Assembly (NCBI GenBank): GCA_009760855.2 | Contig: WPIO01000096.1 | Span: 996,501-1,060,500, forward strand | DNA: 64,000 bases | Origin: Cristatella mucedo | Lineage: Eukaryota > Bryozoa > Phylactolaemata > Cristatellidae | Direction of reading: 5' to 3' | Shown here: positions 35,215 through 44,543 of the stretch, piece after piece | How the letters are laid out: every line of letters begins with the position of its first letter | Position numbering within the stretch: position 1 is the first letter of the stretch | The notes under the pieces: generated by a model | Told to the model about the DNA's origin: nothing | The model's input: the letters and a program-made list of their open reading frames with translations, nothing else | Databases searched by the model: none | Translations under genes and position numbers: made by a program

Positions 35215-35688
35215 TACGGAGAGCAGCAGAGCGATCGACGTGGCGAGCGAAGGCGACCTGGCGGCCACGTACAGTGCCGTCACGGGCGTGCGTCCGACGG
35301 CCGCGTTCGTGCCGTCCAGGCAGAGCTCGCAGCACGAGCTGCTGCTGCAGCGAGGCAGCGACTCTTCTGATTGCCAGCTGCAGATGATCGCCGCCAGCAG
35401 AGGTCAGAGTTCGTGCAAGTCTGTTCGTTCAGTCAGTCAGGGACGCATACGGCCAACTGGCCGCGTCTGCAGCGGCAGCCGGTGCTTCTCTAACGGACGG
35501 GGGGGGGAAGAGCCGACCGGAAGCACCTCCCCTCCGCCAGCTGCTGCCGCTCCCGTTTCTGCTGCTGCATCGATCCCGACCTGCCATCATCGGCAGAATG
35601 CTACGAAACGATGCTGGCTGGCATTCTCGACGAGTTGGCACCTCCGGCCAAGGTACTGTGGGCCCTTGCCCAAGTGTTGACTAGCTAG
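34305..35688 (+). CDS. three-exon gene with 18-proline tract, unidentified
   Basis: The model has exon 1 at 34305-34447, exon 2 at 35146-35402 and exon 3 at 35597-35688, giving 163 residues. The ATG has a good context (gcggcATGG). Exon 1 encodes MALNSTAAEPAAEIEAQSSA... and ends in phase 2 at ATG|GTAGAT. Exon 2 starts after ctttgacccactgctggcag and encodes DPRQ, 18 prolines (CCG)18, then ATESSRAIDVASEGDLAATY... QLQMIAASR, ending in phase 1 at GAG|GTCAGA. Exon 3 starts after a pyrimidine-rich tract ending catcggcag and encodes ECYETMLAGILDELAPPAKV LWALAQVLTS, then a stop. An alternative donor (CCAAG|GTACTG, 35653) could extend the gene. Both joins keep frame. The helix-like C-terminus (MLAGILDELAPPAKVLWALA) looks like a folded domain edge, but I cannot name the family. 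All three donors are weak. Confidence 0.45.
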
Positions 35689-36099
35689 GTCTACTAAGCA
35701 AAAACATGAGAAACCATGCAAAAGATCAGGATTGACTGTCCAGCGACGGGAATGAGAGAACTACTGTAAGATCATACCAATAAATCCCAGCAAAAGCCAA
35801 TTATAGTATCTATAAAACTTTGCTGAATCACATATGCACAATCTAAAAGTGCTGATTGCTAGGGCGTACTTCAGCGTCGCAGTATCGTGCGTCGCCTCAG
35901 TCGCTGAGCTCTCTCCCTAGCGGCGGCATCTCGTCAGAATCGCTCGTTTGAACCGTCGGATTTCCGCGCTGCTATCGCTGAGTGAGGTCGCCTCGAGCGC
36001 ATTGCGAGCTCGTGAGCCCACGTGAATCCACTTGAGGCGACCTCCTCTGTCGCTAGCTTACTTTTAGGCCTCCCAGTACCTGCTCTCACGACTCGGCGT

Positions 36100-36330
36100 A
36101 AATACCCGTGGGAAATGCATTCCTAATCAGGCTCAACGTCGTACTAATCGCCTTTCTGACTTCCACGTAGTTTAGCCGTGCCTCTATATTCAAACTGTAA
36201 CCCTTGGGAGACCGGCGGCCCTTCAGTTCGCGCGCTCCCAACGGCTGGAACTCGCTTCCGACCTTTCTGACATTTAAATGAAGCTTAAAGGCCAACTGCT
36301 CCTCGCAGCATTTGCCATGTCCGCTTGAAT
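36100..36330 (+). mobile_element. C-terminal fragment of another LINE family
   Basis: The frame around 36200-36300 reads LGDRRPFSSRAPNGWNSLPT, then FLTFK and a stop. This is the GDR.FSSRAP..WNSLP motif of LINE ORF2 C-termini, but in wording different from the copies at 32.8 and 47.7 kb, so a second family or an older copy. Confidence 0.65.
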
Positions 36331-36986
36331 TTTCGGTTGTGCGCTGATGTGGCCTGACGTCACGTATGCTGTTGCTAGGCAATTGTTGCTAGGCAATTGG
36401 CATGAGCTCCTTTTCGAGCGTAAGAAAAATCCCTCGAAAGAGATTTAGTTCTCTTAGGATGATATAAACATGTATAACTATTATAAATAAATCTCCCAAC
36501 GATGTCCCTGTTGGAAGACGTTTGTTCCTATGCACCCGTGAACCCGGCTGAATTTTTACTGCAAGACGTTTCTATTTGAATTTCTCAAGTACACTTGTGT
36601 GCCCAGCCCTCTGACTCGAAAGATATTCTCGGGTCAAAAAGCTTTACTACCAAGATTGGTTATTGCAAATTCGTAATAGCACGTTGCCCGACTTCGCCGG
36701 TCAGAAACTGTCAGCCTGCTACCGGCGGCAAGCTCCCACTCACTTCAGCTAGCCCGACTAGCGTAAAAACGGTGCATTGATGAATTTATTCAACTTGTCC
36801 TTCACCCCGGTAGCCGGCGGCCCCTGTTTCGCTTGAAGCAAAGCATCGCCCGTCAGACTCTCTGCCCTCTCGTTGTTCCCTTTAATCCTGGTGTCTCTTG
36901 ATGTAAGCTTGTCTGCTTTTGTACACTCTTTCCAGCATCCCTCCGTCTTGCTATTTAGCTATCACTCTCTTCCTTGCTATTTGTAA
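36331..36986. other. intergenic, no gene seen
   Basis: Contains a perfect CRE-like palindrome TGACGTCA at 36355-36362. No exon is supported. Confidence 0.35.
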
Positions 36987-37086
36987 TGATATTGCATTTG
37001 ACATAGTGCCCCCAGAGAACTCAGTGTCTTGGTACTTTAAATTTGCTGCAAAGGAAGCACGGTCGAGCTTCCTTTGCAGCAAATTT
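36987..37086 (-). mobile_element. LINE 3' tail fragment ending in a hairpin
   Basis: Minus-oriented tail (atagtgcccccagagaactc, then ctttaaatttgctgcaaagg). The last 20 bp (37039-37058) are repeated in perfect inversion at 37067-37086 with an 8-nt loop. The second arm runs straight into the acceptor of the exon at 37096. Confidence 0.8.
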
Positions 37087-37095
37087 TTTCTCCAG

Positions 37096-37096
37096 C

Positions 37097-37134
<38 letters not shown>

Positions 37135-37252
37135 ACGTCACGGCCGTCGCAGCACTGGCTCCGAGGCCGCCTGACGTTCCGAAGAGCACTGCGTCGGGCG
37201 CGACCGCCAGCGGTGGCAGCGGCAGGCGGCTGCAGACTTCCGGCACGTCCAG
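37096..37252 (+). CDS. candidate Ala-rich exon
   Basis: Well bounded: acceptor gcaaattttttctccag and donor CCAG|GTGAGA. In the best frame (two leading nucleotides) it encodes about 11 alanines, then DVTAVAALAPRPPDVPKSTA, then SGATASGGSGRRLQTSGTS. This is an uncharged, disordered sequence with G/C-ending codons, as in transcription regulators. Another frame gives poly-Leu. The upstream intron end is TE-derived (hairpin at 37039-37086), so the exon could be an exonised GC-rich segment. No neighbouring phase-matched exon was found. Confidence 0.4.
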
Positions 37253-37363
37253 GTGAGAGATTCTGCCGATGACGTCAGGCATCCAGCGTCGTATTGGCCT
37301 CGCTGGTTTGCGGCTTTGGTTCTTCCGGGTTGCGAATTGACCGCCACAGCGGACAGTCATAAT

Positions 37364-37409
37364 AATGATAATAATAATAATGCACTTGATAAAGGGCCCT
37401 CAGAGAACT

Positions 37410-37456
<47 letters not shown>

Positions 37457-37477
37457 GGCGCTTTACATTTGGTGCAA
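37364..37477 (-). mobile_element. LINE 3' tail with (CT)n expansion
   Basis: (AAT)n, tgcacttgataaagggccct, cagagaacttaatctctctc, a CT run to about 37455, then taggcgctttacatttg. The CT expansion is at the same internal position as in the copy at 26.8 kb. Confidence 0.85.
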
Positions 37478-37717
37478 CAGTCGTCCGTATCGCGATAGTA
37501 ACGCGGCGGCGCACTGGCGCCAACTCGGCTCGCATGCAACGCGGCTTGGCTAGAATGAAGGGTTTGTACGCCATAGTAGTCCGACTGTGGCCGTGATTAA
37601 GGTTATTACTGGTCGTCGGGATATAAAGTCTGTGAACTGGATACTTCATAACATATGCTTTAGTCGGTATGATAGCCAAGTTCGATGGTCGAGGAATTAT
37701 ACTTTATCTCTCGCGCT

Positions 37718-37718
<1 letters not shown>

Positions 37719-37812
<94 letters not shown>

Positions 37813-37877
37813 CCTCTCTCTATGGCACTCCCTCTCTCACTCTGTTTCTCTCCCAGTATACACACACTTATACATTC

Positions 37878-37922
<45 letters not shown>

Positions 37923-37950
37923 CAGTCTCTCTCTCTCTCTCGCTCGCTCG
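37719..37950. repeat. (CT)n-(CA)n-(CT)n compound microsatellite
   Basis: About 110 bp of CT, the spacer ctctatggcactccctctct ending in cccagtatacac, about 40 bp of CA, then a short CT run. The spacer is shared with 6901-7105. Confidence 0.9.
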
Positions 37951-38119
37951 CTATGCCTCACTCTATACAAGGAGACGTGTGCTGTCACTTTTAAGGCGAG
38001 GCTTCAACTCATTGATTAGCAGAAAGCAAGTGTTATTCGATCACAAGACAATAACAAGACGTCACATAGAAAGACTTCATAAAACAAGCAGCTAGGCAGC
38101 TTCACGGCTGCATTATTAA

Positions 38120-38920
38120 AATGAATGCAATTCTGCGCGACGAGCGACAAAATTGTCGTCGCTCGCTATTCCGCTACGTCGTACCGTCCTCTGCGTCGCG
38201 AAAGCGGAAGCTGCTTCGGCGAGCCGCCGCATGCCGTAGCGACAGCCGTCGCGTCGCTTCGTCACCCTCGGCGACCTCCGCGAGGCCGCTCGGCGCACCC
38301 GCCGCCTTCGCTGCGGTCGCGCGGGCGAGGCGCAACCGGCGGTGACGCCGGGCGTGACCTCTGCAGTTCCTTCCTCAGTTCCTCCTCCGTCCTCCTGCTG
38401 AACTCTCGACCTCTGCTGAACTCTCGACCTCTCGGCTGGGCTCCCGGGAGGAGACGAGATCGCTCTCACGGCGCTCGAGGTCGGCGTCGGCTTCGGCGGC
38501 AGCTGCGTCTAGTTTAGGCGGAACGCTGGACGCCCGTTTGGCGTCTGGGCGAGCCTCGCAGCCGCCTTCGCCATCTTTTATATTTGGAAGACGCGGGTAC
38601 TCGGGCGTCCTTAAGCTCCCGAGCGTCGATGCAGCAGAGATCGGAGACCGGGCGCATTTCGCCTGCGGCCGCATCGCTTAACTTGCGGATGTTCGCCAGG
38701 TGCGTCCGAAGCCTCGATCGTCGTGCCGCCGCTGACGACAGCGGCCTCGCAGAGGAAGCCACCTCGGCCGGATCCGGGGTCTCGCTCTGAGCATCGACCG
38801 CAGAGTCAGCGGCCGGCGGTTTGAGCACCTCGCAGCCTTCTTCTGGGTCGCTACAGGCTACTGCTCCGGCGTCGCCCCTCGATCTCTCGCGAGATCGCGA
38901 GACTCGATGAGTTCGCATCT
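38120..38920. other. GC-rich coding-like block, strand undecided
   Basis: Several frames are open on both strands. The minus frames look most protein-like, for example SRLRTHLANIRKLSDAAAGE and DLERRESDLVSSREPSREVE, but they shift frame near 38580. There the minus strand also has ATATAAAAG, a TATA-box-like string. No consistent splice chain could be built. Confidence 0.3.
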
Positions 38921-38982
38921 TTGGATGGCCTAACGGCTGCAGTTCCAGCCACCGGCCGCTGCTGCTACCTGCGAGTGCCGCG

Positions 38983-39320
38983 TTATGCTGTCTCGGAAGC
39001 GTATACAGCCGGCCGAGTTCTCGCCGCCAAGGTCGGCGGCGTGGAGCGCTCGCTCATGTTCGCCAGGCGCTGCCTGAGGCTCGGCAGCGAGTCGCCGCCA
39101 CCGTTCCTAGACGCTCGTGCTGACGTGCGTCCGTAGCGAAACGTGCGCTCGCACGCGGAGGCGGCTGTCGGCGTCCTGTTCGTCGTCGTTGTCGTCGCCG
39201 GAGCCCGCCATTGCTGCGGATACCAGCTTCTGGGACTCTCGCAGGTCGCGGGCGCCTCGACCGACTGCGTCCGGCAGCTGCAGCGTGTCGTCGGGCAAGG
39301 CGAGGTCGGCATCAGGACGC
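38983..39320 (-). CDS. coding-like segment, minus strand, unidentified
   Basis: Minus frames read DDTLQLPDAVGRGARDLRES followed by QKLVSAAMAGSGDDNDDEQD, and in another frame SLPSLRQRLANMSERSTPPT. The LR.RLAN motif resembles LRTHLANIRKL at about 38700-38660, hinting at a duplicated module. A donor-like CTCGCAG|GTAGCA lies near 38970 on minus. The composition is acidic with GC-rich third positions. The exon structure is unresolved. Confidence 0.25.
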
Positions 39321-39744
39321 GTTTGGCTCCCAGCTGATGCTTTCGCACTGACGTCAAAGCCGACCTCGTCCAAGATGCCGACCACGGCTGCCCGATGGCG
39401 GCGGTAAGATGCTGCCCGCTCGAGGTAGCCACGGACATCGCCGTGGACCGAAACCGGTCGTTGTGCTCAGCGCTAGGCCAACAGAGCTTGCATCGAGCTC
39501 GCGTGAGCGTTCAAGCTCACGAAGTATGCCGCGTTTGGCTCCCCGTCAATGCTTTAGCACCGACGTAAAAGCCGACCGCGTCCAAGATGCCGACCACGGC
39601 TGCCCGATGGCAGTGGAAAGATGCTGCCCGCTCGCCATCGCCACGGACATCGCCGTGGACCGCAAGCGGTCGTGGCGCCCATCGCGAGGCCGGAAGAGCT
39701 CGCATCTCGCTCACGTGAGCGTTCAAGCTCACGAAGTATGCCAC
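39321..39744 (-). repeat. tandem duplication, two 212-bp units
   Basis: Landmarks gtttggctcc (39321 and 39533), aagatgccgacc (39372 and 39584) and gaagtatgcc (39521 and 39733) are each exactly 212 bp apart. On minus the units encode ILDEVGFDVSAKASAGSQTR and ILDAVGFYVGAKALTGSQTR, preceded in the second by HVSEMRAL. A third copy lies in opposite orientation at 43760-43970 in front of the kinase gene (MDAVGFYFGAKAFAGG, HVSVMRAL). The tandem units have lost the ATG (TTG instead), so they look like decaying copies of a 5' gene segment. Confidence 0.85.
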
Positions 39745-40595
39745 ACAGGAGGCAGCCATTCCTAGAGCGTCCTCCAACCGATGCGGCGTCTAGGCCGGAT
39801 GCGTCACGTTTACGCGAAAAGCGAACCCACCGCGAAACGGAGATGGAAAAATGAAATGGAAATGGAGTGAAATGGAAAATGCCGAGAGTGCAATCGGCCG
39901 AACAATAGAACCTCGTTGCGAGCGTTTTCGCCGCGCCGATGATCAGGCGCCGACTGATTATTGCGAGGCTTGACCGTCGAAGGGCGTGCGAACCTCGTTT
40001 TTGGTTCATCGAAATTGAAAACTTTAGGCAATCGCGCCTTCAGTTCCTATGCACAGACCATCTGGAGCTTCGAGTTCGCATATCCTGCATTAGCTGGGAT
40101 CGTCCTAGTCTCAGCAGTCGGTGCTATCGCTCCGACTAAGATATCGTAGCGTTCGGACGCTGTCGATATGCGGACGCTGTCGATCCGGTTAGCTGTATTT
40201 GCACGGCGGCGAAATTTGTCTTTTTTCACATACTTACATTGCAAGCTTACTTATGCACGATTCAGTTTATATTCCGAATCAGCGTTATTTATAAACGATA
40301 GCTCAAGCTGAGAGTTTTCTTGGATTCTTTTTCATGGACATCTATTGGCGATGCGTACGGGCTTTGCGTGTTCCACTGTTAGCTTGATACCTTGAATGAC
40401 ATTAGCGATTGATAATTCTTTCAGAAAGTTGTAAGTACTAGGATATAGATTTGACTCTCTCAGGGCGCTTTACAGTCGACTGGATATTGTGGTACTGTTT
40501 GGTTGTCCGAAAAAGCCACACGCTCAGCATCGTTGAGTGAACCGGTCTGCCTAGTTCGTGCTGTTGTTGAGCAGGCTTACTAGCCACTAACCATT
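39745..40595. other. intergenic, no gene supported
   Basis: GC content falls back to background after about 39850. A fragment of LINE tail (ctctcagggcgctttacag) occurs at about 40455-40475. Confidence 0.4.
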
Positions 40596-40867
40596 CGATC
40601 GTGCTTCCTTCGCAGTAAATGAAAAGTGCCTAGAAAGAGATTGCGTTCTCTAAGGGTGCTAAATCAAATGTATTGTTATTATTACTGCCAGTTGTAATAC
40701 AAATGAAATAAATAGTACAATTATAAAACTGAGTTCCATTCCTTGTATGCTGACCCTATGCATGTCACCCGTTACCATGTTATTCATGTTGTTTATCAAG
40801 CATGATACCACTTATTATTCGATCACATTTCTTCGGCAGAGAGTTCTCTAAGGGTGCTTTACCAAGT

Positions 40868-40898
<31 letters not shown>

Positions 40899-40900
40899 CC
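40596..40900 (+). mobile_element. two LINE 3' tails in direct orientation
   Basis: The first copy, 40600-40690, ends in ATT repeats. The second, 40741-40899, carries the longer 3' UTR (tgcatgtcacccgttaccat, catgttgtttatcaagcatg) and a (TTA)9 end. Confidence 0.85.
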
Positions 40901-41925
40901 TAGGCATGTTACGCGTGCTGGAAGTGCTGGGTCCGCTCCAATGTTCAGTGCGGCGGCTTCCGGAGGCTGCAACCTCAGCCATACCAGAGGGCTCGTCCCA
41001 AGACGCTGCAGCCGCCTAGGCCGCAGAAGAGCGTCTCGCCGAGAGCGAGGCTCTGCGCTGCTGCCTCGGCTATGGGGGGGGGGCTGTTGACTCTTCGGCG
41101 TACCTTCGCCGCCGTAGGCGCGTCGGTCAGCGTTTGCTGTCTCGATCAGCTGCTCGAGCGAGCGTCTCTGGGAGCTCTGAGCTCAGGGTCCGCGCTCCCT
41201 CAGAGCGGTGGCGGTCAGCGATCAGACTGTGAATGCAGAGATGTTGTTCGGCGGCTCCTGAATCATGACGACTTTGTGGCCGTCGCTTATTTTGCGGTCC
41301 ACGGTCCACGCGTCAGTTAAATCCGCCATTCGAGTCGCGTTCCATTCAGGCTCTGCTCGCTCGAAGATCTGGGCCCCACGCAGAAGCGGAACAAAGCGGA
41401 TACCTCTTCCGGTCAGCGCTCATCGCGATGAGTTGAGAGCTGCTTTCCAATGGACCGTGGCCGACTTGCTCGACCGTGGGCCGAGTCCTTGAGCCGAACG
41501 GATTGTTTGGCGGTGGCGGTATTCCAGCGCAGAGCAGCGCTACGGATGAGGAAAGAGAGTGGTTTCTCGAGTGGGCGCCGGTGCAGTAACTGCGTGCCAT
41601 GAGTTCGCGGGTCGACAGGCGAATGGCGTCCCGAGAGCACGGCAGATCGGCAAAGATCGGCCGCTATTCTAGCAATTCCCAATCTCGAACAGCTCTGAAG
41701 CTGAATCTGTAGCTGATCTAGCCAATCTGATAAGCTGATCTCTTGCTGAAGGCTCTTCAAAAGGTTAGGGCGAAAGGCTAGAGATTTAATGTATCTCTCC
41801 TATAGCCAATTGCAAAATGGTCGAGGCAATTGCAGTTAAGTTATGCCACTACAGAATAACCGAAGAGCAGAGCAGCGTGCCAAAATAATTAGAGCTACTA
41901 GCGTACGCGTTCTGATTGCTGTGCG
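40901..41925. other. moderately GC-rich, no gene supported
   Basis: Overlapping ORFs on both strands without motifs. A G-homopolymer of about 10 lies at 41070-41082. Confidence 0.35.
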
Positions 41926-42870
41926 GCGGATTGCAGCGGATTTTGGTGGATTGAGGTCGATAGCAGTATGGGACCAGGCAGAGTCAGCCGATTGCAGTGC
42001 GTTCCATGAGAACGCGTGCGCAAAATGAAGCGGAATTTTGTGCGTGCACTTTGAACTGAGCGTAGGCTTATATGCAATGTTAATTCGAGTTTCCCGATGG
42101 CAGTTTGAGGATGATTAGCAGTATAATTGAGTATACTGCTGTTTTGCAGGTCATTTCGGGTGATTAACTGACGGGCATTGCCACAACGCGAGGATGCACA
42201 ATTTTTGTATTTTACGTGGGTGTGTATACGACACGGTTCACTTAACATGCAATACAAACTGGAGCTCGGCAAAATCAATTTCTTTTCTTTCGCCGTTGAT
42301 ACGGTGGATTGAAGTGGGTTGTGGTATTGGTGCGGGCTACTACAGTCGATTGCAGTGAATTGCACGAGAACGGCTGTGCCAACTGAAATGAAATCTTCTA
42401 AATGCAATTGTCGCAGAGTGTGCTGTCATATGCAATCAAAAAAGGAGCTTTTCGGACAGAATTTCCTTCTTTTCGTGGCCCAGGCTAGTGCGGCGGATTG
42501 CCGCACTGGCCTGGGCCGCGATAAAACTATCTCAGTGGACTTCGCTAAAATGCGCGTGAGCGGAATCGAGCGAAACATTTTACGTGTAGCGTAGTTTGAT
42601 ATTCCAACTTTTTGGAGCTGCGTGCAGCTGATTTGTGGTGGATTTGAACGGAACTAAAGTTGATTGCGGTGGATTGCGGTACAGGCATCCGGCGTTGAAA
42701 CTCACTTGCATAAGTGCGTGTACGCACATCGACATGAAATTTTGTGAATAGATAAAATCGAACGTTGACTAGAATGTCAGCCCAAAATTTAACTCGGCAA
42801 CGCTAATGTCTGGTGGACGTTAGCCTAATTACAGTGGATTGCATTAGTTCGTCGAACCCGTAACAATCTG
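41926..42870. repeat. degenerate array of about 300-bp units
   Basis: The phrase (gcg/gtg)gattgcagtgg(a)tt followed by gagaacg..gtgc, then a segment like aaatgaa.cgaaatttt, recurs at about 41935, 42300, 42480-42660 and 42835. Units are heavily diverged. A 17-bp stem with 7-nt loop and one mismatch lies at 42477-42517. No coding content is recognised. Confidence 0.55.
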
Positions 42871-43244
42871 GCATCGATTGCAGTCGCCGGCGCTTTTGTC
42901 GTTGGCCTTGTATATGGCGCGATGCTATGCAAGCCTAGCCCACACGAACCGTATCTCAAGGCGGGCGCAGCTAGTCTGGCATTGGGCCCAAGCCGACGCA
43001 AAAGGTAAACATATTCGGATTTAACGAACGTAAAGAAAAACGGCGGATAATTGGACGGCATATAGTCTACCGGCAGCGGACTATTTTTTATTCACGAGCG
43101 AGCGAGCGTAGCATTTCCGGAGAGCAGCTGCTTCCGGATCGAACGAGCAGCGCTGCCGACGGTTGAATTGAAACCAGGACCCGTTTCAATCCCGCAGTCG
43201 CGCGCTGACGATGGATATCTAAGGAGCGAGCGCTATTTTTCCAG

Positions 43245-43438
43245 TCGGAGTCACGCTCGTAGAGCCGAGCTGGCTCGCATTTGGTTGGCTTTCAAACTGA
43301 GCGAAATACAATCTGAGACGAACTGGGCGCGCAGTCTCAGCACAAAACTGCGGAAACTGCACGAGCACCACACAACACGAGTGCAAACTGCCGACGGTCA
43401 GTTGGAACGGCGGAGAAATCTCATCACGAACGATTTCG
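43245..43438 (+). CDS. candidate helical exon upstream of the kinase gene
   Basis: Acceptor gcgctatttttccag and donor TTTCG|GTAATG enclose 194 nt open in one phase. It encodes RSHARRAELARIWLAFKLSE, then IQSETNWARSLSTKLRKLHE, then QLERRRNLITNDF: charged, heptad-like and probably alpha-helical. It enters in phase 2 and leaves in phase 1. No partner exon was fixed; the exon at 43758 begins with its own ATG. It could belong to a separate short gene. Confidence 0.35.
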
Positions 43439-43757
43439 GTAATGTTACGTCGTAGAGCGTGTGCAATATCATGCGTCGACTGAGTTCCGGTTGGAGTACG
43501 CAGATCTGCGCGTGGATACCATGCAAAGATGAAGGCGCATCGCGAGAAGAAGGAATGCAAGTTTACAGTTTGACGCAAGCAAGTTTGCTCGCGAGTAAAT
43601 TAACGGTTGAGCGGAGCCGTGAGCCGTGAGCCCGGTCGTCGCCTCGAGGAATTCGTTTGCAAAGCGGTGGCCCGAAGTGGCTATTGTCAGCCCGAGCCAG
43701 AAATATGCGACTCCGCATACGGTGCATTAGACTCCGCATCGGCAGACGCTGTAAGAA

Positions 43758-43869
43758 ATGCCTGTCATTCGTGAGAAGTGCTTCATTCCATCGGGCGATC
43801 ACGTGAGTGTCATGCGAGCGCTGCTGCAGCCTAGCGAAATGCGGCCGCCGCCTGCGGTCGTGGACGACG
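43758..43869 (+). CDS. possible alternative first exon of the kinase gene
   Basis: The ATG at 43758 has an in-frame TAA immediately upstream. It encodes MPVIREKCFIPSGDHVSVMR ALLQPSEMRPPPAVVDD and ends in phase 1 at GACG|GTGAGC. An acceptor at 44532 (gcacttcag) starts with two nucleotides of the kinase frame, so splicing 43869 to 44533 keeps the kinase open and adds about 41 residues. The region belongs to the 212-bp repeat family (39321-39744). The intron would contain the competing ORF at 43903. Confidence 0.35.
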
Positions 43870-43902
43870 GTGAGCTGGCAGCTTCCTGCCGCCGCCGCCA
43901 TC

Positions 43903-44103
43903 ATGGACGCGGTTGGATTCTACTTTGGTGCGAAAGCATTCGCTGGAGGCTCGAAGATGTCGAAGCTCGAAGTATCCGCAGGATCACTGCCCGGCGAACG
44001 CCGCGGCGTAAAGAAAAAGAAAATTGTTTCCGCTCGCCACAGCGCTCGCTGTCCTCCTCCTCCTCGTCCTTCACCTCCTCAATCAAAATGTCAAACGTAT
44101 TAA
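43903..44103 (+). CDS. small ORF with strong Kozak start
   Basis: The context gccgccatcATGG is near-ideal. It encodes 66 residues: MDAVGFYFGAKAFAGGSKMS, then a basic segment (GVKKKKIVSARHS) and a Pro-rich end. The first 17 residues are related to both 212-bp units at 39 kb. It is either a short protein, an upstream ORF of the kinase transcript, or a fossil of the duplicated segment. No family is recognised. Confidence 0.3.
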   Translation: MDAVGFYFGAKAFAGGSKMSKLEVSAGSLPGERRGVKKKKIVSARHSARCPPPPRPSPPQSKCQTY

Positions 44104-44424
44104 TACTATTTTAAAGACGAGCACTAAAAAAACGGCATGTTTTTAGCAGCGGAAGCTGCAGAGTGAGTGCGAAGGTATTTCGAGCGAGTGCTCGGTGAGC
44201 AGTCGAGCGTGGTGGAAGCAGCACGTGCTTTGAAGCCTCGGTCACGATCGCGGCCATTTCAGAAATGGATTTCACGGCGGAAGCCACGGATGCTTCGAAT
44301 TCGAAGCCCGCTTCCGGCCAGCTGCTATGAACAGAGCACCCGTAGCAGACAGTGTGCGTAAACGTTGTTTACCTAAGCGACGACGTATTAGTTGAGCCAC
44401 AAAATCGTCGTGCCCCATAGATCA

Positions 44425-44500
44425 CCATCTTTTGTGACGACACGCCATTGCTGCCACACCTGCTATATTTAGTGACGACACGCCATTTCTGACGCATCCG
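44425..44500. repeat. direct repeat in kinase 5' region
   Basis: The 15-mer gtgacgacacgccat occurs twice, about 38 bp apart, within 110 bp upstream of the kinase ATG. It could be a repeated regulatory motif or a small duplication. Confidence 0.6.
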
Positions 44501-44543
44501 GCAGGAAGTGCAGAGCAGTAACCGCACTTCAGTCAAAGGCGTG

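Noticed and set aside
34738-35370. Poly-Gly, poly-Arg and poly-Ala ORFs around 35160-35212
   Set aside because: Other-frame and antisense readings of the (CCG)18 tract; only the Pro frame is consistent with splice phases on both sides.
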